DNA of 64,000 bases from Paenibacillus sp. FSL H8-0048 (GCF_038002825.1 NZ_JBBODF010000001.1:3224001-3288000); one strand, 5' to 3'. Positions 1 to 8,402 are shown, numbered from the stretch's first letter. Numbers and translations are program-made. The notes: generated by a model not told the origin, from the letters alone.

Positions 1-277
1 CTTCCGCCGCCTTCGCCGCCTGATTCGTATCAACTCTCAAGTATATCCCTCTTTCTATACACAGTCTGAGTTCATAGCTCTCTACTGAAATACTATCACA
101 GTTTGCCGCAGGACCAAAGTTTGCCCCATACAAAAGAAGCAGCGGCCGCACCCTCCCCTCAGGGACAGCACAGCCGCCATCATGCAAGTATAGCATCAGG
201 TTTAAATTCGTGAACCCGATCAGTAAGACGAAACCGATTTTTCGCATACATTTGTTCAAATGAAATATGATGATGTG
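1..277. other. Intergenic region without a gene, holding one dispersed repeat copy
   Basis: No credible coding frame is seen. Positions 189-232 are colinear with 56561-56604: both are 44 bases long, I count about 34 matches, and both end in GATCAGTAAGACGAA. At 229-250 the repeat runs into a degenerate copy of the hairpin unit found in the 17.4 and 38.7 kb arrays (CCGATTTTTCG followed by CATACA). Confidence 0.55.
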
Positions 278-1489
278 CTAGCGCACCGCAGTAACCTGCT
301 TGCTTCTTCTCCGCCGCGCATAGCCTACCGACAGCATGAAGCTGATGAACAAGACGAGCGCAGCCACCGCATAAGGGAAATTGATATCCAGATCGAACAG
401 GACACCCGCCACAATCGGGCCGGCAATGTTGCCAAGGCTCGTATATGCGGAGTTCATCCCCATCACCAGGCCCTGCTGCGAATCATCTGCCATCTTGGAC
501 AGCTGGGTGCCGACCGCCGGGCGAAGAATATCCATCGCCAGAAAAACAACAAAGGTCACCGAAACAATCGCTACAAAGCCATGCACGAACAGCGTCAGAA
601 GAATCGACAGGCCCGCGATCATCAGACAGGCGGAAATGACCCGGCTCTCTCCGAATTTGTTCAGAATCCAGCTGAATGCGGTAATCTGTACCACTGCCCC
701 GGCAATGGAGCCGAACGTCAGGACAAACGCAATATCCTTAGGGGTGAACGCGAATTTGTGATCCACGAACAGTCCGAATACCGTCTCATAGTTGGCCAGT
801 CCGAAGGACAGCACGAATACAATAATTAATCCGAAGAAATAAGGCTCACGATACGAGCGCATGAGCTGCATGATTAGACTATCATTATTACCTTCCATCG
901 TTCTTGCTTCTTCCCGCAGCTCCGCTGAACGCGATTCCGGCAGGACCAGCAGGGTAATAACCGCAACAATGGCAGCCGCTCCCGCAGCGACGAAGAAGGG
1001 GACACGGATGCCAAGCTCCGCAAGATAGCCGCCGATTCCCGGCCCGATGATGAAGCCGGTGGTAATGGCTGCGTTGATGAAGCCCATACCCTTGGCCCGT
1101 TCCTCCGGGGAGGTGGTGTCGGCCACATAAGCCATAACCGCAGGCATAATCATCGCAGCACCGATACCGCCTAGCATTCTAGATACGAACAGCACCCAGG
1201 AGGCGTTGGCCAGACCGAACAGAAGCTCTGAGAAGGCGAATACGGCCAGCCCGCCGACGATGATTTTTTTGCGGCCCATCTTATCCGACAGTCTTCCGGC
1301 GAAGGGCGAGACCAGCAGCTGCGTCAGCGAGAAGGCTGCCACCAGCAGTCCCACCACACTCCCGCCAATGCCCAGCTCGTTCATATAGGTAGGCATAATA
1401 GGGACAACTAGTCCAATCCCCGTGAACGCCAAAAAGATATTCATCATCAGGAGCAGCATCGCTCCCCGGTTCTTTAACAGTAATGACAT
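278..1489 (-). CDS. MFS multidrug efflux transporter (NorA/Bmr-like, DHA1 family)
   Basis: A 403-residue protein with about 12 hydrophobic segments, the normal length for a drug:H+ antiporter. MFS motif A (GRLSDKMGRKK) is at residues 65-75, between segments 2 and 3. A motif-C-like glycine/proline pattern (GFIIGPGIGG, about 145-154) lies in segment 5, which is typical of DHA1 exporters. The start has a good GGAGGG site seven bases upstream. It follows the TetR gene on the same strand after 68 bases, so the two probably form an operon repressed by that regulator and induced by a pump substrate. The substrate cannot be predicted from sequence. Family call firm, NorA/Bmr relationship by general resemblance. 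Confidence 0.9.
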   Translation of the reverse strand: MSLLLKNRGAMLLLMMNIFLAFTGIGLVVPIMPTYMNELGIGGSVVGLLVAAFSLTQLLVSPFAGRLSDKMGRKKIIVGGLAVFAFSELLFGLANASWVLFVSRMLGGIGAAMIMPAVMAYVADTTSPEERAKGMGFINAAITTGFIIGPGIGGYLAELGIRVPFFVAAGAAAIVAVITLLVLPESRSAELREEARTMEGNNDSLIMQLMRSYREPYFFGLIIVFVLSFGLANYETVFGLFVDHKFAFTPKDIAFVLTFGSIAGAVVQITAFSWILNKFGESRVISACLMIAGLSILLTLFVHGFVAIVSVTFVVFLAMDILRPAVGTQLSKMADDSQQGLVMGMNSAYTSLGNIAGPIVAGVLFDLDINFPYAVAALVLFISFMLSVGYARRRRSKQVTAVR

Positions 1490-1557
1490 GGTGTTTCCCT
1501 CCGTATATCCCAGAGCCTTGCTATATGCTCTAGTTGTAATTCATCAGTTATCTCTAT

Positions 1558-2169
1558 TCATTGCTCAATCTTCCCGGACCCTATCCCCTGAAGCAGGATC
1601 TGAATTCCCGCACGGTAGTATGCCCTGATCGTCTCCGGGGTATCGGTCCGCCCTGTGATCTCATGGACCCGGCTGATTCCCTCCAGCATGGCGCTGAGCG
1701 TGATTACATAGTTCTCCAGATCACCACGGATCAAATAACCGGAATCCATCCCCTCTTGCAGCAGTACACGGCAGGCCTCTGTCACCGATTCGAAAATATG
1801 CGAGAGGCGCTCACGGATCTCCTCCGACAGCGTATGGGATCTTCCGTATTCCTCCAGGGCATGAATTAGCGGATTCTGGACATCTTTTGCATAATGATCC
1901 CCAAGCGCGTATAGACGGGCTTCCGTTCCGCTAATCCCGCTCCGCAGCTCCTCCCACTCCTTGAGCCACTTCAGGGTATCCACCTCCACCACGTACAGGA
2001 ACAATTCATCCTTGCCCGGAAAATGGTGATACAGACTGCCCTTGCTAACCTTCGCGGCTGTGCAGACCTCGTTCATGCTTACAGCGCCATAGCCCTTTTG
2101 CGCAAATAAACTGGTGGCATGCTCCAGAATCCGGCTCTTCGTTTCTTCTCCATCTGAACGTCCCTTAAT
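1558..2169 (-). CDS. TetR/AcrR-family repressor, apparent ATT start
   Basis: The N-terminal helix-turn-helix (KSRILEHATSLFAQKGYG ... VSKGSLYHHFPGKDELF) is typical TetR, followed by an all-helical ligand domain; total 203 residues. The first ATG in frame (2076) lies inside the recognition region and would remove helix 1, so it cannot be the real start. The frame is open further upstream, and an excellent AGAGGAGGG site sits six bases before an in-frame ATT (2167-2169) that restores the whole domain. No ATG, GTG or TTG lies between them. ATT is a rare start codon, known for infC. A palindrome overlapping the promoter suggests autorepression together with the downstream pump gene. Confidence 0.85.
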   Translation of the reverse strand: MKGRSDGEETKSRILEHATSLFAQKGYGAVSMNEVCTAAKVSKGSLYHHFPGKDELFLYVVEVDTLKWLKEWEELRSGISGTEARLYALGDHYAKDVQNPLIHALEEYGRSHTLSEEIRERLSHIFESVTEACRVLLQEGMDSGYLIRGDLENYVITLSAMLEGISRVHEITGRTDTPETIRAYYRAGIQILLQGIGSGKIEQ

Positions 2170-2189
2170 GGTTATCCCTCCTCTAGACC

Positions 2190-2233
2190 GACCGATCGGT
2201 CCAATTATAGCACGCAGTTATGTCCCCGCACAA
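2190..2233 (-). promoter_or_regulatory. Promoter and TetR operator of the tetR-MFS operon
   Basis: Reading leftwards there is a perfect -10 TATAAT (2204-2209) and a -35-like TTGTGC (2228-2233) with an 18-base spacer. Directly downstream is the perfect 12-base palindrome GACCGATCGGTC (2190-2201), extended to GACCGACCGATCGGTCC, similar to many TetR operators. Occupation would block the transcription start, fitting autorepression (inference). Confidence 0.7.
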
Positions 2234-2295
2234 CCCCCATCATCCATACTCATCTATCCCCCCGATATATCAATAAGTATATATGGGACTGACGC

Positions 2296-2335
2296 CAAAA
2301 AAGGCAGCACCGGAGTTGATCCGGCCTGCCTTTTG
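2296..2335 (-). terminator. Rho-independent terminator of the ydcC-alr-ndoAI-ndoA operon
   Basis: On the minus strand a GC-rich stem (AAGGCAG/CTGCCTT with an inner CCGG/CCGG) is followed by a run of six T, directly after ndoA. Confidence 0.8.
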
Positions 2336-2370
2336 TTACGATTATTGATATTGTCTCCCCGCCCCGGGGT

Positions 2371-2721
2371 TCAAAAATCAATCAGCCCCAGGCTGATTTG
2401 CAGCGAATCATCCACCAGCTTCATGGTCTCATCGTCCAGGTGGGTGATTTTATCCGTTAAGCGTTGCTTGTCAATGGTACGAACCTGCTCCAGCAGAATC
2501 ACAGAATCCCGGTCAAAGCCATGGGCAGCTGCATCAATCTCGACATGCGTCGGCAGCTTGGCCTTCTGGATCTGGGCAGTGATAGCTGCCACAATCACAG
2601 TCGGGCTGAAACGATTGCCAATATCGTTCTGAATGATCAGTACCGGCCTTACTCCACCTTGCTCAGAACCCACAACCGGTGAAAGGTCGGCAAAAAAAAC
2701 GTCGCCGCGTTTAACAATCAA
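2371..2721 (-). CDS. ndoA: mRNA interferase NdoA (EndoA/MazF toxin)
   Basis: A 116-residue MazF-family endoribonuclease that cleaves single-stranded mRNA at a short specific site (UACAU in B. subtilis) when not bound by antitoxin. The N-terminal strand [23 protein letters not shown] and residues R25, T48 and Q79, matching the active-site positions of B. subtilis MazF, are all present, so the enzyme looks intact. It follows the antitoxin gene after three bases and is last in the operon before a terminator. The gene order alr-ndoAI-ndoA is conserved in Bacillales, where the locus is chromosomal and linked to stress control rather than plasmid maintenance. Confidence 0.95.
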   Translation of the reverse strand: MIVKRGDVFFADLSPVVGSEQGGVRPVLIIQNDIGNRFSPTVIVAAITAQIQKAKLPTHVEIDAAAHGFDRDSVILLEQVRTIDKQRLTDKITHLDDETMKLVDDSLQISLGLIDF

Positions 2722-2724
2722 TAG

Positions 2725-3006
2725 TTACACCCCGCTTACTAAGCGGCCAAGAGTACTGTCTGCATCTTCCTCTGCGAGAAATGCCTCGCATGCCATGGTC
2801 AAATTAATCTTAGCCATTTCCATATAGCCCCGCTGCATGGACTCGCGGATGGTACGTTTTCTCCGATCGCTCAAGTACAGCTTCATGGCCTGCCTGATCA
2901 ATTCACTACGGTTAGAGTTCTCCAGTTGAACGATCCCATCTACTTCCTGCAAGAGATGATCGGGCAAGCTGATCATGATTCTTTTGGTGTTCTGCAAATT
3001 GGCCAC
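2725..3006 (-). CDS. ndoAI: Antitoxin NdoAI (EndoAI), ribbon-helix-helix
   Basis: The N-terminal part (KRIMISLPDHLLQEVDG ... NRSELIRQAMKLYL) is a ribbon-helix-helix DNA-binding domain. The C-terminal tail with GYMEMAKINL and ending GRLVSGV is the toxin-binding part seen in Bacillus EndoAI. An upstream ATG in frame exists (3063), but the GTG at 3006 gives 93 residues, exactly the Bacillus length, and has a GGGGGTGG site eight bases before it, so GTG is chosen. It should neutralise NdoA and autoregulate transcription, although the main transcription may come from the upstream genes. Confidence 0.9.
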   Translation of the reverse strand: MANLQNTKRIMISLPDHLLQEVDGIVQLENSNRSELIRQAMKLYLSDRRKRTIRESMQRGYMEMAKINLTMACEAFLAEEDADSTLGRLVSGV

Positions 3007-3217
3007 CTTCTCTTCCACCCCCACAAACCTTCTGCCCTTGTGTTCCAGTGTTACAATATACAAGGAATTTTATACAAGGAATATATGCCGCCAGTATATC
3101 AAGTATGCTGCATCCCATTATAAACTAGAAATGGCGGTTCGTATAGACTATAAGTCACAAGCTCTACACGGTATGTTCCTTATATACAGTTCCTGTACTA
3201 GGTATCTGGTCAGGGTA

Positions 3218-4399
3218 TTAGGCTTGCAGCAAGGGATTAACGAGGTTAGGTAGTGTACCTTGGCGTACATACACGCGCGGTACCCGGTGAGCCAGCATAC
3301 AGATTACTTCGTAGTGGATCGTCCCTAAATGGAGCGCCAGTTCATCTGCCGTGATCGACTCGGTGCCCTGGCGGCCGATGAGTACAACCTCTTCGCCTGC
3401 TTTGATTTGTTCCGCTTCTAGAGCGAAAGATTTGAGTGATACCATACACTGGTCCATGCAGATCGTTCCGACGACAGGAACGCGGCGTCCGCGTATTAGC
3501 ACCTCCGCTTTGCCTGTTAGCATGCGGGAATATCCGTCAGCGTACCCCACGGGGAGCGTAGCGATAACCTCATCGTCTACCGTGAAGTACCGGGTGCCGT
3601 AGCTGATGCCTGAGTCAGGCGGCAGGGTTTTGACATATACAGCCTGCGTCTTCAGCGTCATTACCGGGTGCAAGGCCACCAGCTCGCGGTTCACCTCAGC
3701 CGAGGGGTAGAATCCGTACAAGCTTATGCCTACACGCACCATGTTAATGGATAGTAGAGGTGTATCAATGGCCGTAGCGCTATTGCCCGTATGTATGATC
3801 GGGATGGTAATGTCCATGTCCCGAAGCGCTTCCGTCACGCTCATGAACCGTCGGTGCTGCATTAGTGTATAGCTTTTGTTGCGTTCGTCTGCTCTGGCAA
3901 AATGGGTAAACATGCCTTCAAGCTCCGCCTGTGCCACCGCATGAACCTCAGCGATGAATGCAGGCGCATCCTCCGGCAATAAGCCCAGTCTTCCCATTCC
4001 GCTGTCAATCTTGATGTGTACCTTCAGCCGGTGCTCCTTCTCTACAGGAAGGGTGCTAACCGCTTCCAGTACCTCCGGTGTGAACAGTGTAACGGTAATA
4101 TTGTTCTCCCAGGCTACGGCAATGCCCTCCGGTGAAGTATAGCCCAGCACCAGGATAGGAAGTAGTATTCCCGCCTGACGCAACTCCAATGCTTCATCCA
4201 GAAAAGCAACACTGACGTAATCTGCTCCAAGCCGCTCCAGCTCCCGCGTCACCTCCACTGCTCCATGTCCATACGCATTTCCTTTGACGCATCCCATGAA
4301 CTTGGTCTCCTGCGGCAATACGCCGCGAAAAGCTTCGTAGTTGGCACGCAAATCATCCAGGTTAATCTCGGCTGCTGTCGGCCGATAGCTTGCCTTCAC
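3218..4399 (-). CDS. alr: Alanine racemase
   Basis: PLP-dependent racemase making D-alanine for peptidoglycan. The PLP lysine is K39 in CVKGNAYGHG; note Gly-Asn where most relatives have Ala-Asp. The catalytic tyrosine lies in GISYGTRY and the YADGY motif is present. At 393 residues it has normal length. The start is GTG with an AAGGTG site eight bases upstream. It lies between ydcC and ndoAI on the same strand, the standard Bacillales arrangement. Spores also use Alr to convert L-alanine, so it may moderate germination by the ger operon elsewhere in this window (inference). Confidence 0.95.
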   Translation of the reverse strand: MKASYRPTAAEINLDDLRANYEAFRGVLPQETKFMGCVKGNAYGHGAVEVTRELERLGADYVSVAFLDEALELRQAGILLPILVLGYTSPEGIAVAWENNITVTLFTPEVLEAVSTLPVEKEHRLKVHIKIDSGMGRLGLLPEDAPAFIAEVHAVAQAELEGMFTHFARADERNKSYTLMQHRRFMSVTEALRDMDITIPIIHTGNSATAIDTPLLSINMVRVGISLYGFYPSAEVNRELVALHPVMTLKTQAVYVKTLPPDSGISYGTRYFTVDDEVIATLPVGYADGYSRMLTGKAEVLIRGRRVPVVGTICMDQCMVSLKSFALEAEQIKAGEEVVLIGRQGTESITADELALHLGTIHYEVICMLAHRVPRVYVRQGTLPNLVNPLLQA

Positions 4400-4516
4400 T
4401 TCAGGTCACCTTCTTACATTGTAGTAAAACATCTCTGCCTTGTTCGCACAGATCAGAAGTCTTACTGCCAATGGTAATGCTCGTGAAGGCCGCTGTCAAT
4501 GTGAGCAATGTGTAGG

Positions 4517-4570
4517 CAAAAAACGGATACCGCGGGTAGAGGAATGATTCCCACCTTGCGCAGTATCCGC
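4517..4570 (-). terminator. Terminator between ydcC and alr
   Basis: On the minus strand a long imperfect stem GGATACTGCGC...GGTATCC is followed by TTTTTTG directly after the ydcC stop. It may end or attenuate ydcC transcription before alr, which would then need its own promoter or read-through. Confidence 0.75.
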
Positions 4571-4580
4571 CCACTGATTT

Positions 4581-5663
4581 TTATTTACCCGATTGTTCCT
4601 CCATAGAAGCGGCTATTTGCATCATTTCCGTAACTGGCAGATTTGCGCTTGTAATCCGGTACTCTACACCCTCGCTCATCCAGGTCAGCGTATGCTGCTC
4701 ATCCCCGCTAAGCAGGCCTGCCGTGAAGCCCAGATCGACCAGTGTTCCGGGAGCCAGCGACACCGCACGGTCCAGCGGACGGGCTTCCATAATCGTATAC
4801 TGGTAGATGCCGTCATAGCGGATCAGCACCGCATGGTCCTTGCTGCCTTCAATCTTATTGGTGTCCTTCAGCTTCACACCGGCCGGAATGTAAGCCGGCT
4901 CAATGATCCCGAAGTCGCCCAGCTCGGCCGTAACCGGCTCACCGGTCTGTTCACTATCTTCCGAGACCACCGGATTGCCTTCCTGATCCACTTCCGCCAT
5001 CGTATTCTCGGAAGGGCTGCCGGCCGCCATATTCTTCTGCATATCGAAGGAATCTGCTGTGAATTCCGGATCGAACTTGAAGCTGTCGAAGGTCACGTTC
5101 ACCACTACCTTGGCTTCGGAATCCGATACCTGCACCTGCTTCGGCTCATAGGTCTTTTTGTTCAGCCAGATCTTCTGGCGGACCAGTGCACTGCTCTGAT
5201 AGTTGGCAGCGACCTCGAACACATAATTATCCCCGTCCTCCACGAACTGCCGGTTGTTGTCGTTGACAATTCCCTTCAGCAGCGTCTGGTACAGATACAC
5301 CTGACCCTGGCTGTCCGGCCAGTCGCTCTGGAAGCGGAAGCTTTTGCCAAGGCTTGGGGTCAGGACGAATACGCCCTCATCATTGCGCAGCACAATCTGC
5401 TTCACGTCCTTCTGGACGTTCGACAGGCTGATCCGGTAATACGAAGGATTCTTATACCATACCTCCACCTTGTAATCCTGCGGCTGCTCTCCGGTGTACA
5501 AGGTCATCGTGCCTGAGCCCTGATAAGCTCCCTGCTTGCTCTCCAGCTTGTCAGACACTTGATTCAGATCCTTGACCACAGAGGCGGCATCCTTCTTCCC
5601 GCACCCCGCCAATACTAAGGCCACGCTCATAATGATCGCGAGTACCCATGTTATCCGGCGCAT
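4581..5663 (-). CDS. ydcC: LolA-like outer lipoprotein (YdcC / GerS family)
   Basis: A 360-residue lipoprotein. The signal peptide ends in the lipobox LAGC (Cys at about 21), so the mature protein should be anchored to the outer face of the membrane. The following 200 residues (coating motifs such as GTMTLYTGEQPQDYKVEVWYKNPSYYRISL) resemble the LolA-like fold of Bacillus YdcC; the C-terminal 100 residues resemble DUF4367. B. subtilis ydcC is sporulation-expressed, and the related clostridial GerS is needed for germination. The location directly upstream of alr supports the name. A threonine/acid-rich linker (about 215-245) separates the two parts. Confidence 0.85.
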   Translation of the reverse strand: MRRITWVLAIIMSVALVLAGCGKKDAASVVKDLNQVSDKLESKQGAYQGSGTMTLYTGEQPQDYKVEVWYKNPSYYRISLSNVQKDVKQIVLRNDEGVFVLTPSLGKSFRFQSDWPDSQGQVYLYQTLLKGIVNDNNRQFVEDGDNYVFEVAANYQSSALVRQKIWLNKKTYEPKQVQVSDSEAKVVVNVTFDSFKFDPEFTADSFDMQKNMAAGSPSENTMAEVDQEGNPVVSEDSEQTGEPVTAELGDFGIIEPAYIPAGVKLKDTNKIEGSKDHAVLIRYDGIYQYTIMEARPLDRAVSLAPGTLVDLGFTAGLLSGDEQHTLTWMSEGVEYRITSANLPVTEMMQIAASMEEQSGK

Positions 5664-5778
5664 GACATCATCCCCTTAACCTGTTTTGAATGCATTGATT
5701 AGTACATGTCTATGAAGGACTTGGCCTCAATATGCAGACGGGCATGACAAGCATGAAGAATAGTAGAAACGCTACTTG

Positions 5779-5834
5779 CAAAAAAGCACCAGCCCGCAAT
5801 CCCTGCCATGCTCCGGGATTGCAGTCTGGTGCTC
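5779..5834 (-). terminator. Terminator downstream of the decayed sigma/anti-sigma pair
   Basis: Minus-strand stem AGCACCAG...CTGGTGCT with an inner GCAATCCC pairing, followed by six T. It survives although the genes upstream of it are broken. Confidence 0.8.
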
Positions 5835-5893
5835 TGATTCATCCTATGCCTGTCTACGCCTCGTACCTGTTCCCTTATCCGCTCCTCAGCGGC

Positions 5894-6235
5894 TTACCAG
5901 TTAATCGACTCTGCGATCTTCAGCACCTCAGCCCGGTCAAGACCGCGGGTGCTGAGGCTATACATCACGCCGTTCGCTTCCCAGTCCAGGCTTCTGTCAC
6001 TGACCAGAACCGCATCCGTCCCCTTAAGCTTCACCTGCTCCACCTTGTCGTCAGTTGCCATTGAAAAGGCATTCTCCTCATTGGCCAGGCGCAGCTGCAT
6101 CCAGATCCGCTTATTCTTATCCTTGCTGCCAAAGAGCAGCTCAACAATCTGACCGCTTACGCCCTCCTCATCCTTATAGAACTCCCCATGGTCAAAGGCA
6201 AAGCCCTCAGGCAGGTATTAGGCATGGGGGTAAAG
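5894..6235 (-). pseudogene. C-terminal remnant of a DUF4367 anti-sigma-type protein
   Basis: From an in-frame TAA the frame reads YLPEGFAFDHGEFYKDEEG..., then ...IWMQLRLANEENAF and ends ...AEVLKIAESINW. This is the C-terminal DUF4367 pattern of proteins encoded next to ECF sigma factors, and it resembles the C-terminal part of the nearby YdcC. No N-terminal anti-sigma region, membrane segment or start codon remains. It joins directly to sigma-factor sequence at about 6235, so a deletion has removed the sigma C-terminus and the anti-sigma N-terminus. Confidence 0.75.
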
Positions 6236-6546
6236 ATACTGTCCAGTGAGAAGAAGCGCTGCCGCGCGCGGCTCCGGTAATAATCATTCACTACGTTGCG
6301 GGCAATGGCGAACAGCCACACTTCCAGCGGTGCGTTCTCCGGGGAATAACCGGGTAGCTTGGATAGTGTCTTCTCGAACACCTAGCTGGCCAGATCCTCG
6401 GCGGTGTAACGGCAGCTCACACGGTAGGCGATATAATTGAATATCCGTTTATAATAGGCTTCAAAAACCGCTGCAAACGTAAACTCTATCTCTATATGGG
6501 CAGGAACCCTATCATGTATTAAAGGCAGCAATGCGCGCTCTTGCAT
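6236..6546 (-). pseudogene. Broken ECF sigma factor (region 2 remnant)
   Basis: Starting at ATG 6546, with GGAGGG upstream, the frame reads MQERALLPLIHDRV... then FEAYYKRIFNYIAYR and YTAEDLAS, typical of sigma-70 region 2. It is cut by an in-frame TAG at 6384-6386 where the family has Gln. It resumes as VFEKTLSKLPGYSPENAPLEVWLFAIARNVVNDYYR until the sequence changes at about 6235. Region 4 is absent. Two independent lesions show it is inactive. Confidence 0.85.
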
Positions 6547-6586
6547 TCCTTATGCCCTCCCTTCCAGGCTGAATTTACTTGGCCAA

Positions 6587-6760
6587 TTGAACCTCCACAC
6601 CCTTACAAGGGTGGGATTCTTAGCTAGTTATCGGGCGCATCCGTTTCCGCTTAGCCCTACTGCTAAGTTAAGGGCGAGTTCATTCGCCCATCCTAGATCA
6701 GAGCCTATAGCTATCTAGGCTGGCAGACTGTTACCATCTGCCACAGGTTGACGCATGATG
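6587..6760 (-). ncRNA. Probable omega RNA (TnpB guide RNA) and right end of the IS
   Basis: Reading leftwards, the end of tnpB runs into a structured GC-rich stretch (for example CGCCC/GGGCG pairings between about 6640 and 6690), then the right-end hairpin and TTCAA. In this IS family the 3' end of the tnpB transcript plus the right end forms the guide scaffold, and the flanking chromosomal bases are the guide. Here the guide would begin TTGGCCAAGTAAATTC. The position is inferred from family architecture. Confidence 0.5.
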
Positions 6761-7803
6761 TTAATCGCACCGACCCGATCCCGATGTGCTGTATAACCGC
6801 ATTCGCATTGATACGTTCGATCCTTTGCTTTGTTCCGCTCTCCACAAGAGGGACAGGTTTGCGAAGTGAATGCTGGATTCACTTCAACCACTTGGATTCC
6901 AGCGAGTGTCGCCTTATATCCGATGAACATTTGCAACTGATAGAACGACCATTGATGCAGATTCTTGGCGTTTTTACGACTTGTTCTTGTCGTCTTACGG
7001 ATATTCGTCAGCTTCTCTAGCTTGATGACAGATACCCTTTCTTGAATCGCCATATTCACGATCTGGCGGCTAATTTTGTGATTTTGATCTTTCATAAAAC
7101 GACTTTCCTTGTCGTTCTGTTTACGAATCGCGGATAACTTTTTAAGCTTTCCTAATTTGCGGCGATAGCTACTGTACTTACGGCGAACAAACTTATTTTT
7201 ACGTCCGTTTCCGCAAAATTTGGTCTTCCCGCTAGAGGTAAAGACAACTGCGGGCACTTTTAAGCCTAAATCAATCCCCATCACTTCATGACCATCGGCT
7301 GGTTGGGTCGGCCGGTCGATTGAAATTTGAACAAACCATTTCGCTGATTTTTGAACAACTCGCAGAAGTCCAAGCTTCCCATTCGAAAGCATGTCCCGCT
7401 CCCGATCCGAAAGAAGCGCAGGGATCACCAGACGTTGTACTTTTCCTTCCAGCATCACTGGAAAAGAAATGTGGTTGCCCCAAATCTTATAATTTTGATT
7501 ATTCACGTAATACACCCTCTTTTGGAGATGAGGTCGCTTCTTCGTTTTCTTAAACCGCTGAAATAGGCTTTTGGCGTCTCGAATCACTTGATTCTTTACG
7601 GCAGAGGGTAGATTGGCATGTACGGTTTTTGAAGTTAGCTTCGGAAACGTTCCGGACCTTTCGGCTTGCTCCGTTAATTCGTTGACGGTTCGGATATATT
7701 CATTACCCATATCCACCAATACAGACGGATGGGTTGGACAAATGCGGATTTGAATCGTTACGGTTTGCAGGGTTTCACCCCCTCTTTTTTTGTTCTTCAA
7801 CAT
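6715..7803 (-). CDS. tnpB: TnpB RNA-guided endonuclease of IS200/IS605 element
   Basis: A protein of about 362 residues. An N-terminal helix-turn-helix/OrfB region is followed by a RuvC-like nuclease with the three acidic residues visible: Asp in MGIDLGLKVPA, Glu in VIKLEKLTNI and Asp in HRDRVGAINI. A zinc-ribbon CPSCGERN...CECG lies between the last two. It should cut DNA next to a transposon-specific TAM, guided by RNA from the element's right end. The start at ATG 7803 is uncertain because the frame stays open upstream and overlaps tnpA. All catalytic residues are present, so it may be active. Confidence 0.9.
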   Translation of the reverse strand: MLKNKKRGGETLQTVTIQIRICPTHPSVLVDMGNEYIRTVNELTEQAERSGTFPKLTSKTVHANLPSAVKNQVIRDAKSLFQRFKKTKKRPHLQKRVYYVNNQNYKIWGNHISFPVMLEGKVQRLVIPALLSDRERDMLSNGKLGLLRVVQKSAKWFVQISIDRPTQPADGHEVMGIDLGLKVPAVVFTSSGKTKFCGNGRKNKFVRRKYSSYRRKLGKLKKLSAIRKQNDKESRFMKDQNHKISRQIVNMAIQERVSVIKLEKLTNIRKTTRTSRKNAKNLHQWSFYQLQMFIGYKATLAGIQVVEVNPAFTSQTCPSCGERNKAKDRTYQCECGYTAHRDRVGAINIMRQPVADGNSLPA

Positions 7804-8167
7804 ATTGTTTGATCGTTTCGCTTGAAACGTTCCCTGCCGTACTGACCAAGTAGGCACGAGTCCAGAGGGAAGGCAAGTGGTTCAAGTGCTTAAATTGTTC
7901 ACGGAGGCGACGGGAAGTGATTCCTTTCAATTTCGCCATAAGTTCTGCGGGAGAATCGGTTGGCAGTGCGTTTAGAAAAATATGCACATGATCAGGCATG
8001 ACTTCCATTGCGAGTAACTGCCAATCCTGTTCGGCACATATCTCCATAACGATTTGCTTAAACTGAATCTCTACTTGATCGACTAGCACTTTACGTCTGT
8101 ATCTAGGGCAAAAAACAAAATGATAGTTAATTAATGATACCGTTGTTTTGGTATTTCTATAGGATTT
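7775..8167 (-). CDS. tnpA: IS200-type Y1 transposase TnpA, start codon not identifiable
   Basis: The HUH motif (PDHVHIF) and the catalytic tyrosine in ETIKQYVEEQ near the C-terminus are intact. Family-typical sequence begins at TTVSLINYHFVFCPRYRRKV, but the frame carries no ATG, GTG or TTG between the upstream TGA (8168-8170) and a GTG at 8089. That GTG would remove the first beta strand. Either an unusual start is used or the gene has lost its start and can only be mobilised in trans. Confidence 0.7.
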   Translation of the reverse strand, partial: KSYRNTKTTVSLINYHFVFCPRYRRKVLVDQVEIQFKQIVMEICAEQDWQLLAMEVMPDHVHIFLNALPTDSPAELMAKLKGITSRRLREQFKHLNHLPSLWTRAYLVSTAGNVSSETIKQYVEEQKKRG

Positions 8168-8213
8168 TCAATTTTGACAGCATAAGGATGTTCCTTAAAC
8201 AAAGACGATTAAT

Positions 8214-8232
8214 CCCACCCAAAAGGAGTGGG
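8214..8232. repeat. Left-end hairpin of the IS200/IS605 element
   Basis: CCCAC / GTGGG stem with a CC...GG inner pair lies just upstream of tnpA. The chromosomal boundary and TAM should be a few to about 20 bases further right. The TTAC reading leftwards near 8250-8260 is one candidate, unproven. Confidence 0.45.
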
Positions 8233-8305
8233 CTTTCTCGACTAATTTCTGTAATTTACATGAGCTAATACGCTCTATCTATCGAATCCATTACATATGC
8301 AGGCA

Positions 8306-8339
8306 CAAAAAAAGACAGAGGCTCGAAGCTCCCCTGCCT
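8306..8339 (-). terminator. Terminator of the second MFS gene
   Basis: Minus-strand stem-loop GGCAGGGGAGCT / AGCCTCTGTC followed by seven T, about 65 bases after the MFS stop. Confidence 0.7.
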
Positions 8340-8402
8340 ACTGTAGTTTTTTTAGGAATTACTGGCTATGCGGATTATTGCTGAACGCAATGTCTCCTTT
8401 TC

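Larger units (their letters stand above)
6587..8240 (-). mobile_element. IS200/IS605-family insertion sequence (tnpA + tnpB)
   Basis: The element holds tnpA and tnpB in the same direction, overlapping by 29 bases, and structured ends instead of inverted repeats. The right end has a hairpin (CCACACCCTT / AAGGGTGG, 6594-6616) followed by TTCAA at 6587-6591 on the minus strand. A hairpin at 8214-8232 marks the left end region. The exact boundaries are inferred from these hairpins. No target duplication is expected in this family. Confidence 0.75.

Noticed and set aside
2371..3006. Plasmid-type addiction module
   Set aside because: The operon order with alr and ydcC is the conserved chromosomal Bacillales arrangement.
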